Below the pieces are notes generated by a model. It was not told the DNA's origin and did no database searches. It was given only the letters and a program-made list of their open reading frames with translations. The position numbers and the translations under genes were made by a program. Source: Chloroflexota bacterium (lineage in GTDB: Bacteria > Chloroflexota > Dehalococcoidia > Dehalococcoidales > UBA2162). Taken from it: a DNA stretch of 36,729 nt. The stretch is from assembly GCA_016199495.1 (NCBI GenBank), contig JACQGQ010000088.1, positions 1 to 36,729 on the forward strand. The letters run 5' to 3'. Below are positions 6,716 to 15,218 of this stretch, piece after piece. Within the stretch, counting starts at the first letter, position 1; each line of letters opens with the position of its first letter.

Positions 6716-7704
6716 CAAATAAGAAGATGTACCTTATCGATGATTTGTATGGGGAAAATATCAAGCAGGCGCCAACCAGAGACGGTTATGGTAACGGCCT
6801 GGTGGCACTAGGGGAGGCCGATAGAAATGTCGTCGTTTTGTGCGCCGATTTGACCGATTCAACCAGAAGCAAATACTTCGCTGATAAATTCCCGGATAGA
6901 TTCATCGAGATTGGGGTTGCCGAGCAGAACATGGTGACGGTAGCCTCGGGATTAGCCGCCGTCGGCAAGATTCCTTTCGTCGCTTCCTACGCCACCTTTT
7001 GCCCGGGAAGATGCTGGGAGCAGATACGGACGACCATTTGCTACAACGACCGGAATGTAAAAATAGCCGGAGCTCACGCTGGTATTTCAGTGGGCCCGGA
7101 TGGCGCCACTCATCAAGCCCTGGAAGATATTGCTCTAATGAGAGCCTTGCCCAATATGGTAGTGGTCGTGCCCTGTGATGCCAACGAAGCCAAAAAAGCT
7201 ACTATCGCCGTGGGTAAAATCAAAAAGCCGGCTTATGTAAGGTTTACCCGGGAGAAAACGCCGCTGTTCACCACGGAAAAAACGCCGTTTCAATTAGGCA
7301 AAGCCGAGGTCTATCGAGATGGTAAAGATGTGACCATCATTGCTTGTGGCAGCCTGGTCTATCAGGCATTACTGGCGGCTAAAGAACTGGAAAAGGATGG
7401 AGTCGAGGCTACGGTTATCAACTGTCATACCATAAAACCACTCGATGGCAAAACCATAATGAAGGCGGTCAGGCAGACAGGCGCCGTGGTAACTGTTGAG
7501 GAGCACCAGATTACCGGCGGCCTGGGAGGCGCCGTGGCTGAGTATCTCTCCGAGAACTATCCTGTCCCCCTGAAACGAGTTGGAGTACAGGACAGGTTCG
7601 GGGAATCCGGGGCGCCAGACGAGCTATTGAAGAAATTCGGCCTAACTTATACTGATATAATGGAATCAGTGAAAAATGCCCTGAGGTTGAAAAATGAAAG
7701 GTAA
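6712..7704 (+). CDS. Transketolase, C-terminal subunit
   Basis: 330 residues with the pyrimidine-binding and C-terminal domains that complete the split transketolase. Landmarks: ADLTDSTRS, the catalytic glutamate region FIEIGVAEQNMV, the FVASYATF block, GPDGATHQALEDIALMR, and the C-terminal VEEHQITGGLGGAVAEYL. The active site forms with the N-terminal subunit, whose gene overlaps by four bases. The same architecture also serves DXS-like enzymes, but the separate N-terminal partner and pentose-phosphate neighbours (RpiB downstream, gnd fossil) point to transketolase. The mini zinc-ribbon gene begins inside its last codons (overlap of 11 bases in another frame). Confidence 0.95.
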   Translation: MTNKKMYLIDDLYGENIKQAPTRDGYGNGLVALGEADRNVVVLCADLTDSTRSKYFADKFPDRFIEIGVAEQNMVTVASGLAAVGKIPFVASYATFCPGRCWEQIRTTICYNDRNVKIAGAHAGISVGPDGATHQALEDIALMRALPNMVVVVPCDANEAKKATIAVGKIKKPAYVRFTREKTPLFTTEKTPFQLGKAEVYRDGKDVTIIACGSLVYQALLAAKELEKDGVEATVINCHTIKPLDGKTIMKAVRQTGAVVTVEEHQITGGLGGAVAEYLSENYPVPLKRVGVQDRFGESGAPDELLKKFGLTYTDIMESVKNALRLKNER

Positions 7705-7849
7705 AATTAAAATAGAGTATAGTTATATTTGCCAAAGGTGCGGCTATAAAGCGGTGAAAATGGGCCGGCTGTCGCAATGCCCCTTATGCCAGACTTGTCC
7801 CAGATGCGGTAAGCCGATAAGAAATTGCACATGCCGAGAAGGCGAATGA
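7694..7849 (+). CDS. 51-residue eight-cysteine zinc-ribbon protein
   Basis: A small gene running from ATG 7694, inside the end of transketolase, to TGA 7847, overlapping the next start as ATGA. Eight of 51 residues are cysteines: CQRC (13, 16), CPLC (29, 32), CPRC (35, 38) and CTC (45, 47), with basic residues between, the pattern of two small zinc ribbons or rubredoxin-like knuckles. It starts with MKGKIKIEYSYICQRCGYK. The overlapping junctions on both sides and the regular knuckle spacing make it a real gene despite its size. Function unknown; a nucleic-acid or protein-binding accessory is possible. No strong ribosome site is visible, so it probably depends on coupling from transketolase. 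Confidence 0.75.
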   Translation: MKGKIKIEYSYICQRCGYKAVKMGRLSQCPLCQTCPRCGKPIRNCTCREGE

Positions 7850-8871
7850 AACCAAAAGTATTTATTACCAGAAAGATACCCGAATCCGGCATCGCTCTTC
7901 TCAGGGAATACTGTCAGGTGAGAGTCTACCCCAGGGACCGGGTAGCCCCCAGGGAAGAACTGGTCAAAGGGGTGAAGTGGTGCCATGCCTTACTATGTTT
8001 GTTGACGGACAGCATCGACAGAGAGCTAATTTCAGCAGGTCCAACTCTGAGAGTCATCGCCAATTACGCGGTTGGCTTTGACAATATCGATATAAAAGCA
8101 GCCACGGAGAGAAACATTCCGGTAACGAATACCCCGGAAGTCCTGACAGATGCCGTCGCCGAACATACCTTTGCCTTGATGATGGCCATAGCCAGGAGAA
8201 TACCGGAATCAGACAGGTTTACCAGAGCGGGAAAGTACCAGGGCTGGGAGCCAATGCTGTTACTTGGAACAGAATTAAAAGGAAAGACCCTGGGTATCAT
8301 CGGGCCGGGCAGAATTGGTGCCGGTGTTGCCCAAAGAGCCGCCACCGGAATGGGCATGAACATCCTATACTTCGATGTCACAAGGAATCTCCAGTTTGAG
8401 AAAATGTACAACGCCAAATTCGCTAAAATAGATGATATTCTGACAAAAGCGGATTTCATTACTATTCACGTTCCATTGCTGCCGACAACACGGCACTTGA
8501 TTGGTGCCGAGCAACTCCAGATGATGAAGCCAACAGCCTATTTGATAAATACTTCAAGAGGTCCTGTTATTGATGAGAAAGCACTGGTTAAAACTCTAAA
8601 AAAAAGGGGCATTGCCGGAGCCGCCTTGGATGTTTATGAATTTGAACCAAAATTAAGCGCCGGCCTGAAAAGGCTGGATAATGTTGTCCTGACACCGCAT
8701 ACTGCTTCAGGAACATATGAAACACGAGCCGCTATGTCGGAGCTGGCGGCCAGGAATATTCTGGACGTATTAAGAGGCAAAACTCCACAAAATCTGGTGA
8801 ACAAAGAGGTTGAGGACTTTATTAGTAAAGAACCCCTGCTGGATTCATCGGGATTGGGAGCTGAGACATGA
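7846..8871 (+). CDS. D-2-hydroxyacid dehydrogenase (NAD-dependent)
   Basis: 341 residues from ATG 7846, which overlaps the zinc-ribbon stop and gives the family's usual opening (KPKVFITRKIPESG); upstream in-frame TTG 7825 and ATG 7831 are possible but less typical. Family layout: outer substrate domain, then NAD-binding Rossmann core with GIIGPGRIG and an Asp shortly after the second strand (YFDVT), and the catalytic triad positions Arg in NTSRGPVID, Glu in VYEFEP and His in LTPHTAS. It closest resembles glyoxylate/hydroxypyruvate reductases and phosphoglycerate dehydrogenase-like enzymes without the ACT domain. Its place in a pentose-phosphate operon suggests a sugar-acid or glycolate-type substrate, but this cannot be fixed from sequence. 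The end overlaps the HAD gene (ATGA). Confidence 0.92.
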   Translation: MKPKVFITRKIPESGIALLREYCQVRVYPRDRVAPREELVKGVKWCHALLCLLTDSIDRELISAGPTLRVIANYAVGFDNIDIKAATERNIPVTNTPEVLTDAVAEHTFALMMAIARRIPESDRFTRAGKYQGWEPMLLLGTELKGKTLGIIGPGRIGAGVAQRAATGMGMNILYFDVTRNLQFEKMYNAKFAKIDDILTKADFITIHVPLLPTTRHLIGAEQLQMMKPTAYLINTSRGPVIDEKALVKTLKKRGIAGAALDVYEFEPKLSAGLKRLDNVVLTPHTASGTYETRAAMSELAARNILDVLRGKTPQNLVNKEVEDFISKEPLLDSSGLGAET

Positions 8872-9647
8872 TTAGAGCCTGTCTATTTGATTTGGATGGT
8901 ACCCTGGTTCAGACGGAGAAGCTGAAAGCTTTGGCTTACGCCATTGCTGTGCAACTCGTGCGGGGATATTTTGAACCGGAGCAGCGGGCAATCGAAGCTT
9001 ACCGGGAGAACATCGGGGTACCGCAGGATATCGCCTCGCAGTATATTATGGAGAAGCTGAACCTGGAAGAAGAGCTGCGTCCGCTGATGAAAGAGTACAA
9101 TGTTAGCGCCCCGGCACAGGTATTGAAGAAAATATGGACAGACATATACCCCACGATGGTAGCCAACCCGGCACTACTCAAACGTAATCAATGGCCTTAC
9201 ACCGTTGACGTTTTACGCCTGGTGAAGAAGACCTGTTTCATTGCGATAGTAACCGGGTCACCACGCAGTGCCGTCTTGCATGTCCTGCATGCCCTTGAAA
9301 TTGACAGCATGGTAGACCTGATAGTCTCTGGCGAAGATGTGACGCACGGCAAGCCGGACCCGGAATCTTATCTGCTTGCCGCCAGGAAACTCCAGGTATT
9401 ACCTGAGGAATGCCTGGTACTGGAGGATTCTGTCAACGGTGTCCGCGCCGCCGTGGCTGCCGGTATGAATGTTGTTGCCATCGCCACGCCCTTCACCAAT
9501 GCCAGTCTCCATTCCAGCGAAATAATAGAGGATGCCTGGATTGTCCATGAACCGGAAATGGTGGCCGAAATAGTGCGACAGCGCGTTGAGGAGCATAACC
9601 GAATTGCCCACCCGGGCAGCCGGCCTGAACAGAAAGGAGAGTCATGA
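8868..9647 (+). CDS. HAD-superfamily phosphatase / phosphoglucomutase-like
   Basis: 259 residues. HAD motif I is LFDLDGTLV (nucleophile Asp8, acid-base Asp10); motif II is IVTGSPRSAV; motif III Lys lies in GKPDPESY; motif IV is LEDSVNGVRAA. The cap between motifs I and II is helical (subclass I, type C1), as in beta-phosphoglucomutase, phosphoglycolate phosphatase and sugar phosphatases. The acidic Asp10 is compatible with either phosphatase or mutase chemistry. The neighbours suggest a phosphorylated sugar or two-carbon acid as substrate; phosphoglycolate would pair well with the preceding glyoxylate-reductase-like enzyme, but that is inference. It overlaps both neighbours by four bases (ATGA), so it is firmly within the operon. 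Confidence 0.9.
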   Translation: MIRACLFDLDGTLVQTEKLKALAYAIAVQLVRGYFEPEQRAIEAYRENIGVPQDIASQYIMEKLNLEEELRPLMKEYNVSAPAQVLKKIWTDIYPTMVANPALLKRNQWPYTVDVLRLVKKTCFIAIVTGSPRSAVLHVLHALEIDSMVDLIVSGEDVTHGKPDPESYLLAARKLQVLPEECLVLEDSVNGVRAAVAAGMNVVAIATPFTNASLHSSEIIEDAWIVHEPEMVAEIVRQRVEEHNRIAHPGSRPEQKGES

Positions 9648-10099
9648 AACTACGTGTTGCGGTAGGCGCCGACCACGGTGGCTTTACCCTGAAGAACGAG
9701 TTGATTGCCCGCCTGAGTACCAGGTATGACATCTTAGACCTGGGGGCGCATCGGTTTGACTCCGATGATGATTATCCGGATTTTGCGGAGAAGGTCTCTC
9801 AAGCCGTCATCTCGGGGAAAGCCGGACGAGGCTTGCTGGTCTGTGGTAGCGGCGTCGGCGCCTGCATCGCGGCCAATAAAGTCCCCGGCATCCGCGCCGG
9901 CCTTTGTCACGATACCTATTCAGCCCGTCAGGGCGTTGAGCATGACGATATGAACGTGCTCTGCCTGGGGGCACGCATCGTGGGGGTGGAATTAGCACTG
10001 GAACTGGTGACCAATTTCCTCGAAGCCAATTTTACCCACGAGCAACCGTACCAGCGAAGGCTGGAGAAGATTATGGCGCTGGAGCGTAAGAAGTTATAG
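9644..10099 (+). CDS. rpiB: Ribose-5-phosphate isomerase B
   Basis: 151 residues, full length for RpiB/LacAB. Seen: N-terminal VGADHGGFTLKNEL, the active-site cysteine in VCGSGVGACIAANKVPGIRAG, followed by CHDTYSARQGVEHDDMNVLCLGARIVG. It interconverts ribose 5-phosphate and ribulose 5-phosphate in the cytoplasm and supplies substrate for the transketolase encoded at the head of the operon. The start overlaps the HAD gene (ATGA) behind AAAGGAG. This is the last intact metabolic gene of the operon; only gene fossils follow. Confidence 0.95.
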   Translation: MKLRVAVGADHGGFTLKNELIARLSTRYDILDLGAHRFDSDDDYPDFAEKVSQAVISGKAGRGLLVCGSGVGACIAANKVPGIRAGLCHDTYSARQGVEHDDMNVLCLGARIVGVELALELVTNFLEANFTHEQPYQRRLEKIMALERKKL

Positions 10100-10131
10100 G
10101 TTGCCGGAAGAAAGCAGGCAGGCTCAAGACG

Positions 10132-10260
10132 CTTAATCTGGAGCCAATCTTTCAGACACTGGCGCCATCACCTGAGTAGGGCCATGGTCGCGTGGGGCTG
10201 AGCAGAGCCGGGCACTTTGTCAAGATGGTGCACAACAGCCGAGCCTATAGTGCGGCGTAA
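10132..10260 (+). pseudogene. Fossil of 6-phosphogluconate dehydrogenase (gnd)
   Basis: One frame reads LEPIFQTLAPSPE, an in-frame TAG (10177), then GHGRVGLSRAGHFVKMVHN up to TAA at 10258. The blocks PIFxxLAP and GHFVKMVHN are signatures of decarboxylating 6-phosphogluconate dehydrogenase and appear in the right order and spacing, though the intact enzyme has about 300 residues or more. Only this internal piece remains, with an internal stop. It is a decayed neighbour of the pentose-phosphate operon, suggesting that the oxidative branch was lost from this site. Confidence 0.75.
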
Positions 10261-10387
10261 TGCCCTGGAGATAGCCGTCGAAGAACTGTGCATCACCACC
10301 GCCGGCCTTGGTAACAAAGCCGGGACGATAGGCGCCGCGGCGCTTGCCCGTCATAGCCTGTTGGAAACCAGGGAAAAGGACGAATGA
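10250..10387 (+). pseudogene. Fossil of a ROK-family sugar kinase C-terminus
   Basis: In a second frame the sequence AGLGNKAGTIGAAALA (about 10301-10348) matches the C-terminal glycine-rich end of ROK glucokinases (LGNDAGxIGAA), preceded by about 16 codons of weaker similarity and ending in TGA at 10385. Everything upstream of the C-terminal tail is absent. Its stop overlaps the start of the next short ORF. Confidence 0.65.
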
Positions 10388-10677
10388 TAGATTTAAGTTT
10401 CTGGTTTATGTTTCCTGTCGCTACGGTAATCGCCACCATCGCCATGATGGCCGGTATTGGCGGTTCGGTCATTCACGCTTATTTTCTCATTGCTGAAAGG
10501 AGCACCTCTGTTTTCGGCGACGTTGCTTCCATCCTGGTTTTCACAGTGCCCGGTGTTATCGTTGGCGCGCAAATCGGGGTGCTCCTGGCAAATAACACTA
10601 ATCCCCGTGTCATGGGTAAGTTCGTCGGGATACTGTTCTTGATATTGGCAATACTGACGCTCCTGCTTGTTATATAA
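10384..10677 (+). CDS. TauE/SafE-like membrane protein with internal deletion
   Basis: 97 residues with about three hydrophobic segments. The N-terminus (FPVATVIATIAMMAGIGGSV) looks like the first helix of TauE/SafE permeases (PF01925), and the second half (VFTVPGVIVGAQIGVLLA) resembles a later glycine-rich helix of the same family, but family members have about 250 residues and seven or more helices. The frame remains open across the junction near residue 31, so it is either a decayed permease with an in-frame deletion or a working mini-protein. Family members are proposed anion or sulfonate exporters. Position after two fossils favours decay. Confidence 0.6.
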   Translation: MIDLSFWFMFPVATVIATIAMMAGIGGSVIHAYFLIAERSTSVFGDVASILVFTVPGVIVGAQIGVLLANNTNPRVMGKFVGILFLILAILTLLLVI

Positions 10678-10736
10678 TTACCTGAATTTGAGTAAAAGAG
10701 TTATCTGACGGCAAATACGTTGCAAAGGAGTTGAGT

Positions 10737-13700
10737 ATGAACAGAGACGGATGGGTAAAAGGACTCTGTGGCATATGCCCGGCGGGCTGCTGGGTGGAAG
10801 TTCTTCTTGACAAAGGTAGACTGGTGGACATCAGGCCGGACGGTGAGCATACCCTGGGGATGCTCTGCCGCCGAGGCAAACACTCGCCGGAGATAGTCTA
10901 TTCCGAGCACAGGTTGAGACATCCGCTGAGGCGGGTTGGGGCTAAGGGTTCATATCAATTCGAAAGGATTACCTGGGATGAAGCTTATGGCATCATCACC
11001 GAAAAGTTCAACCAGCTCAAGAAAGAATCGGGGCCGGAGACGGTCGCCATTTATACCGGACGGGGCGCTCAGGAACAGTCATTATGTGATATGTTCCAGC
11101 CCAAGGGAGTAACGGTATCTTCCGCCTCCAATGTCTTGTTCCCATTTGGCTCGCCCAATACCACCGGCGTGGGGGCGCTGTGTTATGTTTCTCTTCAAAT
11201 GATTGCCCCGCACGTAACGATGGGACGGATGCAGACCAACATGTTTACCGATATTGAAAATGCCGGAACAATTTTTGTCTGGGGAACCAATCCGGCGACT
11301 GACTCACCACCGGCGGATATGCGACGCCTCGAAGCCGCCGCCCGCCGTGGCGCCGAGATAATCGTCATCGACCCCCGGCGGAACGAAGCCGCGATTCGCA
11401 CCAATGCCCGCTGGGTGCCGGTCAGGCCGGGTACTGACGGCGCTCTGGCTCTGAGCATGATTGAGGTAATGATAGACGAAGACCTCTATGACGAGGACTT
11501 TGCCGAAAACTGGTGCCACGGTTTTGAAGAACTTAAAACTTACACGCAACACTTCTCTCCGGAAGTTACCGAGACCATTACCGGCGTGCCGGCGGAAACG
11601 ATTCGAGAGCTGGCGCACCGCATCGCCAGCGCCGTAGGGGCTTCTCTGCTGATGTATACCGGGCTGGAGTACTCCAATAGCGGCGTGCAATCAGCCCGAG
11701 CGATACTGACCCTGTTTGCTCTGGCCGGTCAACTGGATGTTCCCGGCGGCATCGGGCTTGATATGCTGGGCAGCCATTTTCAGATAAATCACTCTTCTAA
11801 CCTGAAAAACCCGGACCTGGAGCTGGCTATCGGACGGAAAGAATTTCCCATATACACCGGCTATCGCGAAGAGTCTCACGCTATCGCCCTGGTGGATTCG
11901 GTTCTTCACGGTCAGCCATATCCGGTGCGCAGTCTGCTTATTCACGGCAGTTCCATGCTCACTTCCTGGCCGCAAACATCAATCTGGCGCGAGACGCTTG
12001 CACGGCTGGATTTTCTGGTCTGCATTGACCGGCAGATGACCGCGGATGCTGCCTACGCTGACATCATGCTGCCGGCGACGACCATGTTCGAGAATTATTC
12101 TTACATGGTTTATGGGCCTATTTTCCGCTTGCGGGAGAGAATAATCGAGCCGGTGGGCGAAGCCCGCAACGATTACCTTATCATGGCTGAGCTTGCCAGG
12201 CACCTCGGCTATGGTCACCTGTTTCCCCAGACTGAAGAGGCGATGATTCGACTGGCTCTTGATGGTTCCGGCTACGCGCTTGGGGAAGTGAAGGCCGCCG
12301 GAGGCTGGGTCAGAATCCCGACAGCGATGATGGAATACAAGAAATGGCAAAAGGGCAGCCTGCGCCCGGATGGAAAACCGGGCTTTGACACCCCCAGCGG
12401 TAAGTTTGAGATATGGTCGACAACCTTCGAGGAATACGGCTACGAACCGCTACCCAAGTATATTGAGCCCACGGAGGGTCCACTGGGTGCTCCCAGAATG
12501 ACAGAAAAATTCCCGCTGGTATTCAACTCAGGCGCCCGACCTCAGACCGACTTCAGGTCACAGCACCATGGCATCGCCGGACTGGTGAAGGACAACCCGG
12601 AGCCGACCGTAGACATCAACATCCAGGATGCGGAGGAGAGAGGCATCGTCAGCGGTGACCTGGTACGGGTTAGCTCACCTAGAGGCAGCGTATCCTTCAG
12701 AGCCCGCGTCACGGCTGACATCATGAAGGGGGCGGTTGAATGTATGTTCGGCGGCGGCACCCCCGTTGGCCCCAAAGAGTGGCAGGAACGAAATGTTAAT
12801 GAGCTTACCGACCTTCATAACTACGATAGAATTTCCGGCTTCCCGGTCTACAAAGCTCTTCTCTGTGAAGTGGCAAAGGTGGCGGCTGGCACTGAGGAGA
12901 GGCGCGGCATTGTTGCCCAAGCGCCGGATTTTGGGTTCGAAACGACAACTGCGCTGAGCGGAGCCACAAGATCAGAACGTTTGATTTACCTCGATAATAA
13001 CGCCACCACCGAGGTAGCCGAGGCTGTGCGTGAGGCAATGATGCCCTATCTGGGTAGCGCTCATGGCAACCCGTCCAGCATTTATGAAGTAGGGCGAGAC
13101 GCCCGCGAAGCCGTTGAAACCGCCCGGCGGCAGGTGGCGAAACTAATTAACTCGTCTCCCCGCAGAATTATCTTCAGCGGCGGTGGTTCGGAAGCCGACA
13201 ACCTGGCATTGAAAGGCACAGCCTTTGCCAGACGCGGCAAGGGCAATCACATCATTACTACCACCATCGAGCATCCGGCTATTCTGAGCACCTGCCACTT
13301 CCTGGAAAAGATGGGTTATCAGGTGACTTACCTTAACGTTGACGAAAACGGCTGGCTGGCTCCGTCAGAACTTAAGGAAGCCATCAGGGATGACACTATT
13401 TTAGTCTCCATTATGATGGCTAATAACGAGGTGGGCACCATTCTGCCCATCAGAGAACTGGCTGCCATGGCTCACCAGAGAGGAATACTGTTTCATACTG
13501 ACGCTGTCCAGGCAGTGGGCAAGATAAGGGTAGATGTCGAGGAACTGGGAGTGGACATGCTCAGTCTGTCGGCACACAAGTTCCACGGGCCGAAGGGTAT
13601 CGGCGCTTTGTACATCAAGAAGGGGCTTGAGCTTGAACCGCTGGTGCACGGCGGCAAGCAGGAAAACGGACTGCGCGCCGGCACAGAAAATGTCCCGGCT

Positions 13701-14132
13701 ATTGTCGGTCTGGGCAAAGCGGCCGAACTAGCCAGCTACACTCTCCGTGACTCCGAACGGATGCTAGAGCTGAGAGATAGTCTTGAGCGAGGCATAAAAA
13801 GCCTCATCCCGGGGGCTATCTTGAACGGTCACCCGGAGGAGAGACTGTGGAATACACTCAATATGACTTTACCCGCTCTGCGCGGAGAATCGGTGGTCAT
13901 TGCTATGGACCAGCACGGAATTTCGCTTTCTTCGGGGTCGGCATGTAAGTCAGGCTCGCCGGAGCCGACGCATGTGCTCATGGCTATGGGACGGACGGAA
14001 GAGGCAGCCCATTGCTCGGTGCGTTTCTCGCTATCCCGTAACACTACCCAAGAAGAAATCAATGAGACCATCTCGGCTCTGGCTCAGGTACTGGAAGAAA
14101 AGAACACCGTCCGGCTTATGCCCTGCAAATAG
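10737..14132 (+). CDS. Molybdopterin oxidoreductase-cysteine desulfurase fusion (probable metallopterin ergothioneine synthase)
   Basis: 1131 residues from ATG 10737 (AAAGGAG six bases upstream; TTG 10731 touches that site). Residues 1 to about 725 are a bis-MGD Mo/W oxidoreductase of the DMSO-reductase family: 4Fe-4S ligands Cys11, Cys14, Cys18, Cys44, a candidate metal-ligand Cys149 in GVGALCYV, WGTNPA, and the molydopterin dinucleotide-binding domain. After a short linker, residues 749-1131 are a complete NifS/IscS-type cysteine desulfurase: YLDNNATT, TTIEHPA, PLP-lysine 948 in SAHKFHGPKG, and persulfide Cys1070 in SSGSACKSGS. The next gene is egtD. Family knowledge, from memory: a metallopterin-dependent ergothioneine synthase of this architecture was reported from Caldithrix abyssi, inserting cysteine-derived sulfur into hercynine without O2. 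That is my call; a formate dehydrogenase-like enzyme with a built-in sulfur donor is the alternative. No Tat signal, so cytoplasmic. Confidence 0.85.
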   Translation: MNRDGWVKGLCGICPAGCWVEVLLDKGRLVDIRPDGEHTLGMLCRRGKHSPEIVYSEHRLRHPLRRVGAKGSYQFERITWDEAYGIITEKFNQLKKESGPETVAIYTGRGAQEQSLCDMFQPKGVTVSSASNVLFPFGSPNTTGVGALCYVSLQMIAPHVTMGRMQTNMFTDIENAGTIFVWGTNPATDSPPADMRRLEAAARRGAEIIVIDPRRNEAAIRTNARWVPVRPGTDGALALSMIEVMIDEDLYDEDFAENWCHGFEELKTYTQHFSPEVTETITGVPAETIRELAHRIASAVGASLLMYTGLEYSNSGVQSARAILTLFALAGQLDVPGGIGLDMLGSHFQINHSSNLKNPDLELAIGRKEFPIYTGYREESHAIALVDSVLHGQPYPVRSLLIHGSSMLTSWPQTSIWRETLARLDFLVCIDRQMTADAAYADIMLPATTMFENYSYMVYGPIFRLRERIIEPVGEARNDYLIMAELARHLGYGHLFPQTEEAMIRLALDGSGYALGEVKAAGGWVRIPTAMMEYKKWQKGSLRPDGKPGFDTPSGKFEIWSTTFEEYGYEPLPKYIEPTEGPLGAPRMTEKFPLVFNSGARPQTDFRSQHHGIAGLVKDNPEPTVDINIQDAEERGIVSGDLVRVSSPRGSVSFRARVTADIMKGAVECMFGGGTPVGPKEWQERNVNELTDLHNYDRISGFPVYKALLCEVAKVAAGTEERRGIVAQAPDFGFETTTALSGATRSERLIYLDNNATTEVAEAVREAMMPYLGSAHGNPSSIYEVGRDAREAVETARRQVAKLINSSPRRIIFSGGGSEADNLALKGTAFARRGKGNHIITTTIEHPAILSTCHFLEKMGYQVTYLNVDENGWLAPSELKEAIRDDTILVSIMMANNEVGTILPIRELAAMAHQRGILFHTDAVQAVGKIRVDVEELGVDMLSLSAHKFHGPKGIGALYIKKGLELEPLVHGGKQENGLRAGTENVPAIVGLGKAAELASYTLRDSERMLELRDSLERGIKSLIPGAILNGHPEERLWNTLNMTLPALRGESVVIAMDQHGISLSSGSACKSGSPEPTHVLMAMGRTEEAAHCSVRFSLSRNTTQEEINETISALAQVLEEKNTVRLMPCK

Positions 14133-14170
14133 CCCGGAAACAAATATAGTGCAGAAAGGAGAGCTTTGAT

Positions 14171-15157
14171 ATGAGACCTCAGAAGATTATCAGGACGATG
14201 GTAAAAGATGCTTCGCCAGGTTTAGAACGCTTCCGTGCCGAGGTGATGCATGGTCTGCGGAAACCGCAAAAGGAACTGCCTTCTAAGTATTTCTACGATG
14301 ATAGGGGTTCTTATCTGTTCGAGCTTATCTGCACTCTCGATGAATACTACATCCCCCGCACGGAAACGGCAATAATGGCCGACTGCATCGAAGAGATAAC
14401 GGAGCTTATCGGACCAGGCGCTTTCCTCCTCGAATACGGTAGTGGCAGTTGCCAGAAAGTAAGACTTCTCCTGGATAATCTGGATAACCCGACGGCTTAT
14501 ACGCCAATAGATATCTCAGGGCAACAGTTGTTACAGGTTTCCCAAGAGTTAAGCGCCGACTATCCCCAACTGGAAGTGCTGCCTGTCTGCACTGATTACA
14601 CCGGTAATTTTGAGTTACCGGTTCCGGGAGGATACTGCGCCCGCACCGTGGTTTATTTCCCGGGTTCAACAATCAGTAACTTCGACCCTGTGCCAGCCAT
14701 ACAATTCCTGGAACATGTTGCCGGGGTGTGCGGGGAGGGCGGCGGCCTACTCATTGGCGTCGATTTGAAGAAGGACCCGGCTATCCTGCACCGGGCTTAT
14801 AATGATAGTAAGGGTGTCACCGCCGCCTTCAATCTTAATCTACTGGAACGGATAAACCGTGAGCTCGGCGCTGATTTTGAGCTTGATGCCTTTGAACACT
14901 ACGCCTTTTATAATCCTGGAGAAAGCCGGATTGAGATGCACCTGGTAAGCCTGAGAGAGCAGGAGGTACATCTGGGTGAAACTACCATACCATTCCATAT
15001 GGGTGAGAGCATCTGGACGGAAAGCTCTTATAAGTTCAGCCTCGATGATTTCGAGCAGATGGCGGCTAGGGCCGGTTTCAGGGTAAAGCAGGTCTGGACT
15101 GACCCTCAAAACTGGTTCAGTGTTCACTACCTGGAAAATTCTCTACTTGAAAGGTAG
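14171..15157 (+). CDS. egtD: EgtD-type histidine N-alpha-methyltransferase
   Basis: 328 residues, the normal length of EgtD. The SAM-binding loop is LEYGSGSCQK (residues 87-96), followed by YTPIDIS; the EgtD signature FPGSTISNF (163-171) contains the asparagine (Asn170) that binds histidine in the characterised enzyme. The N-terminal LPSKYFYDDRGSYLFE and YYIPRTE blocks are also typical. It trimethylates the alpha-amino group of L-histidine with SAM, giving hercynine, the precursor of ergothioneine. The ATG follows AAAGGAG. It lies 38 bases after the Mo enzyme-desulfurase fusion, so methylation and sulfur insertion are encoded together; no EgtB (O2-dependent iron enzyme) or EgtE is present. 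Confidence 0.95.
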   Translation: MRPQKIIRTMVKDASPGLERFRAEVMHGLRKPQKELPSKYFYDDRGSYLFELICTLDEYYIPRTETAIMADCIEEITELIGPGAFLLEYGSGSCQKVRLLLDNLDNPTAYTPIDISGQQLLQVSQELSADYPQLEVLPVCTDYTGNFELPVPGGYCARTVVYFPGSTISNFDPVPAIQFLEHVAGVCGEGGGLLIGVDLKKDPAILHRAYNDSKGVTAAFNLNLLERINRELGADFELDAFEHYAFYNPGESRIEMHLVSLREQEVHLGETTIPFHMGESIWTESSYKFSLDDFEQMAARAGFRVKQVWTDPQNWFSVHYLENSLLER

Positions 15158-15189
15158 CTTATGTCACTAAAGCCAATCCATTCAGGAGC

Positions 15190-15218
15190 TTGACAAAGAC
15201 AATTCTATCAGGTATTAT
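15190..15218 (+). promoter_or_regulatory. Sigma70 promoter of the mercury operon
   Basis: TTGACA (15190-15195), 17-base spacer, TATTAT (15213-15218). The expected start is near 15225, about 24 bases before the ArsR start, and overlaps an inverted repeat that could be the repressor site. Confidence 0.75.

Noticed and set aside
10737-14132. Frameshift or misassembly joining two separate genes (Mo enzyme and NifS)
   Set aside because: The frame is continuous through a plausible linker, both domains are complete, and fused architecture with EgtD nearby makes biological sense.
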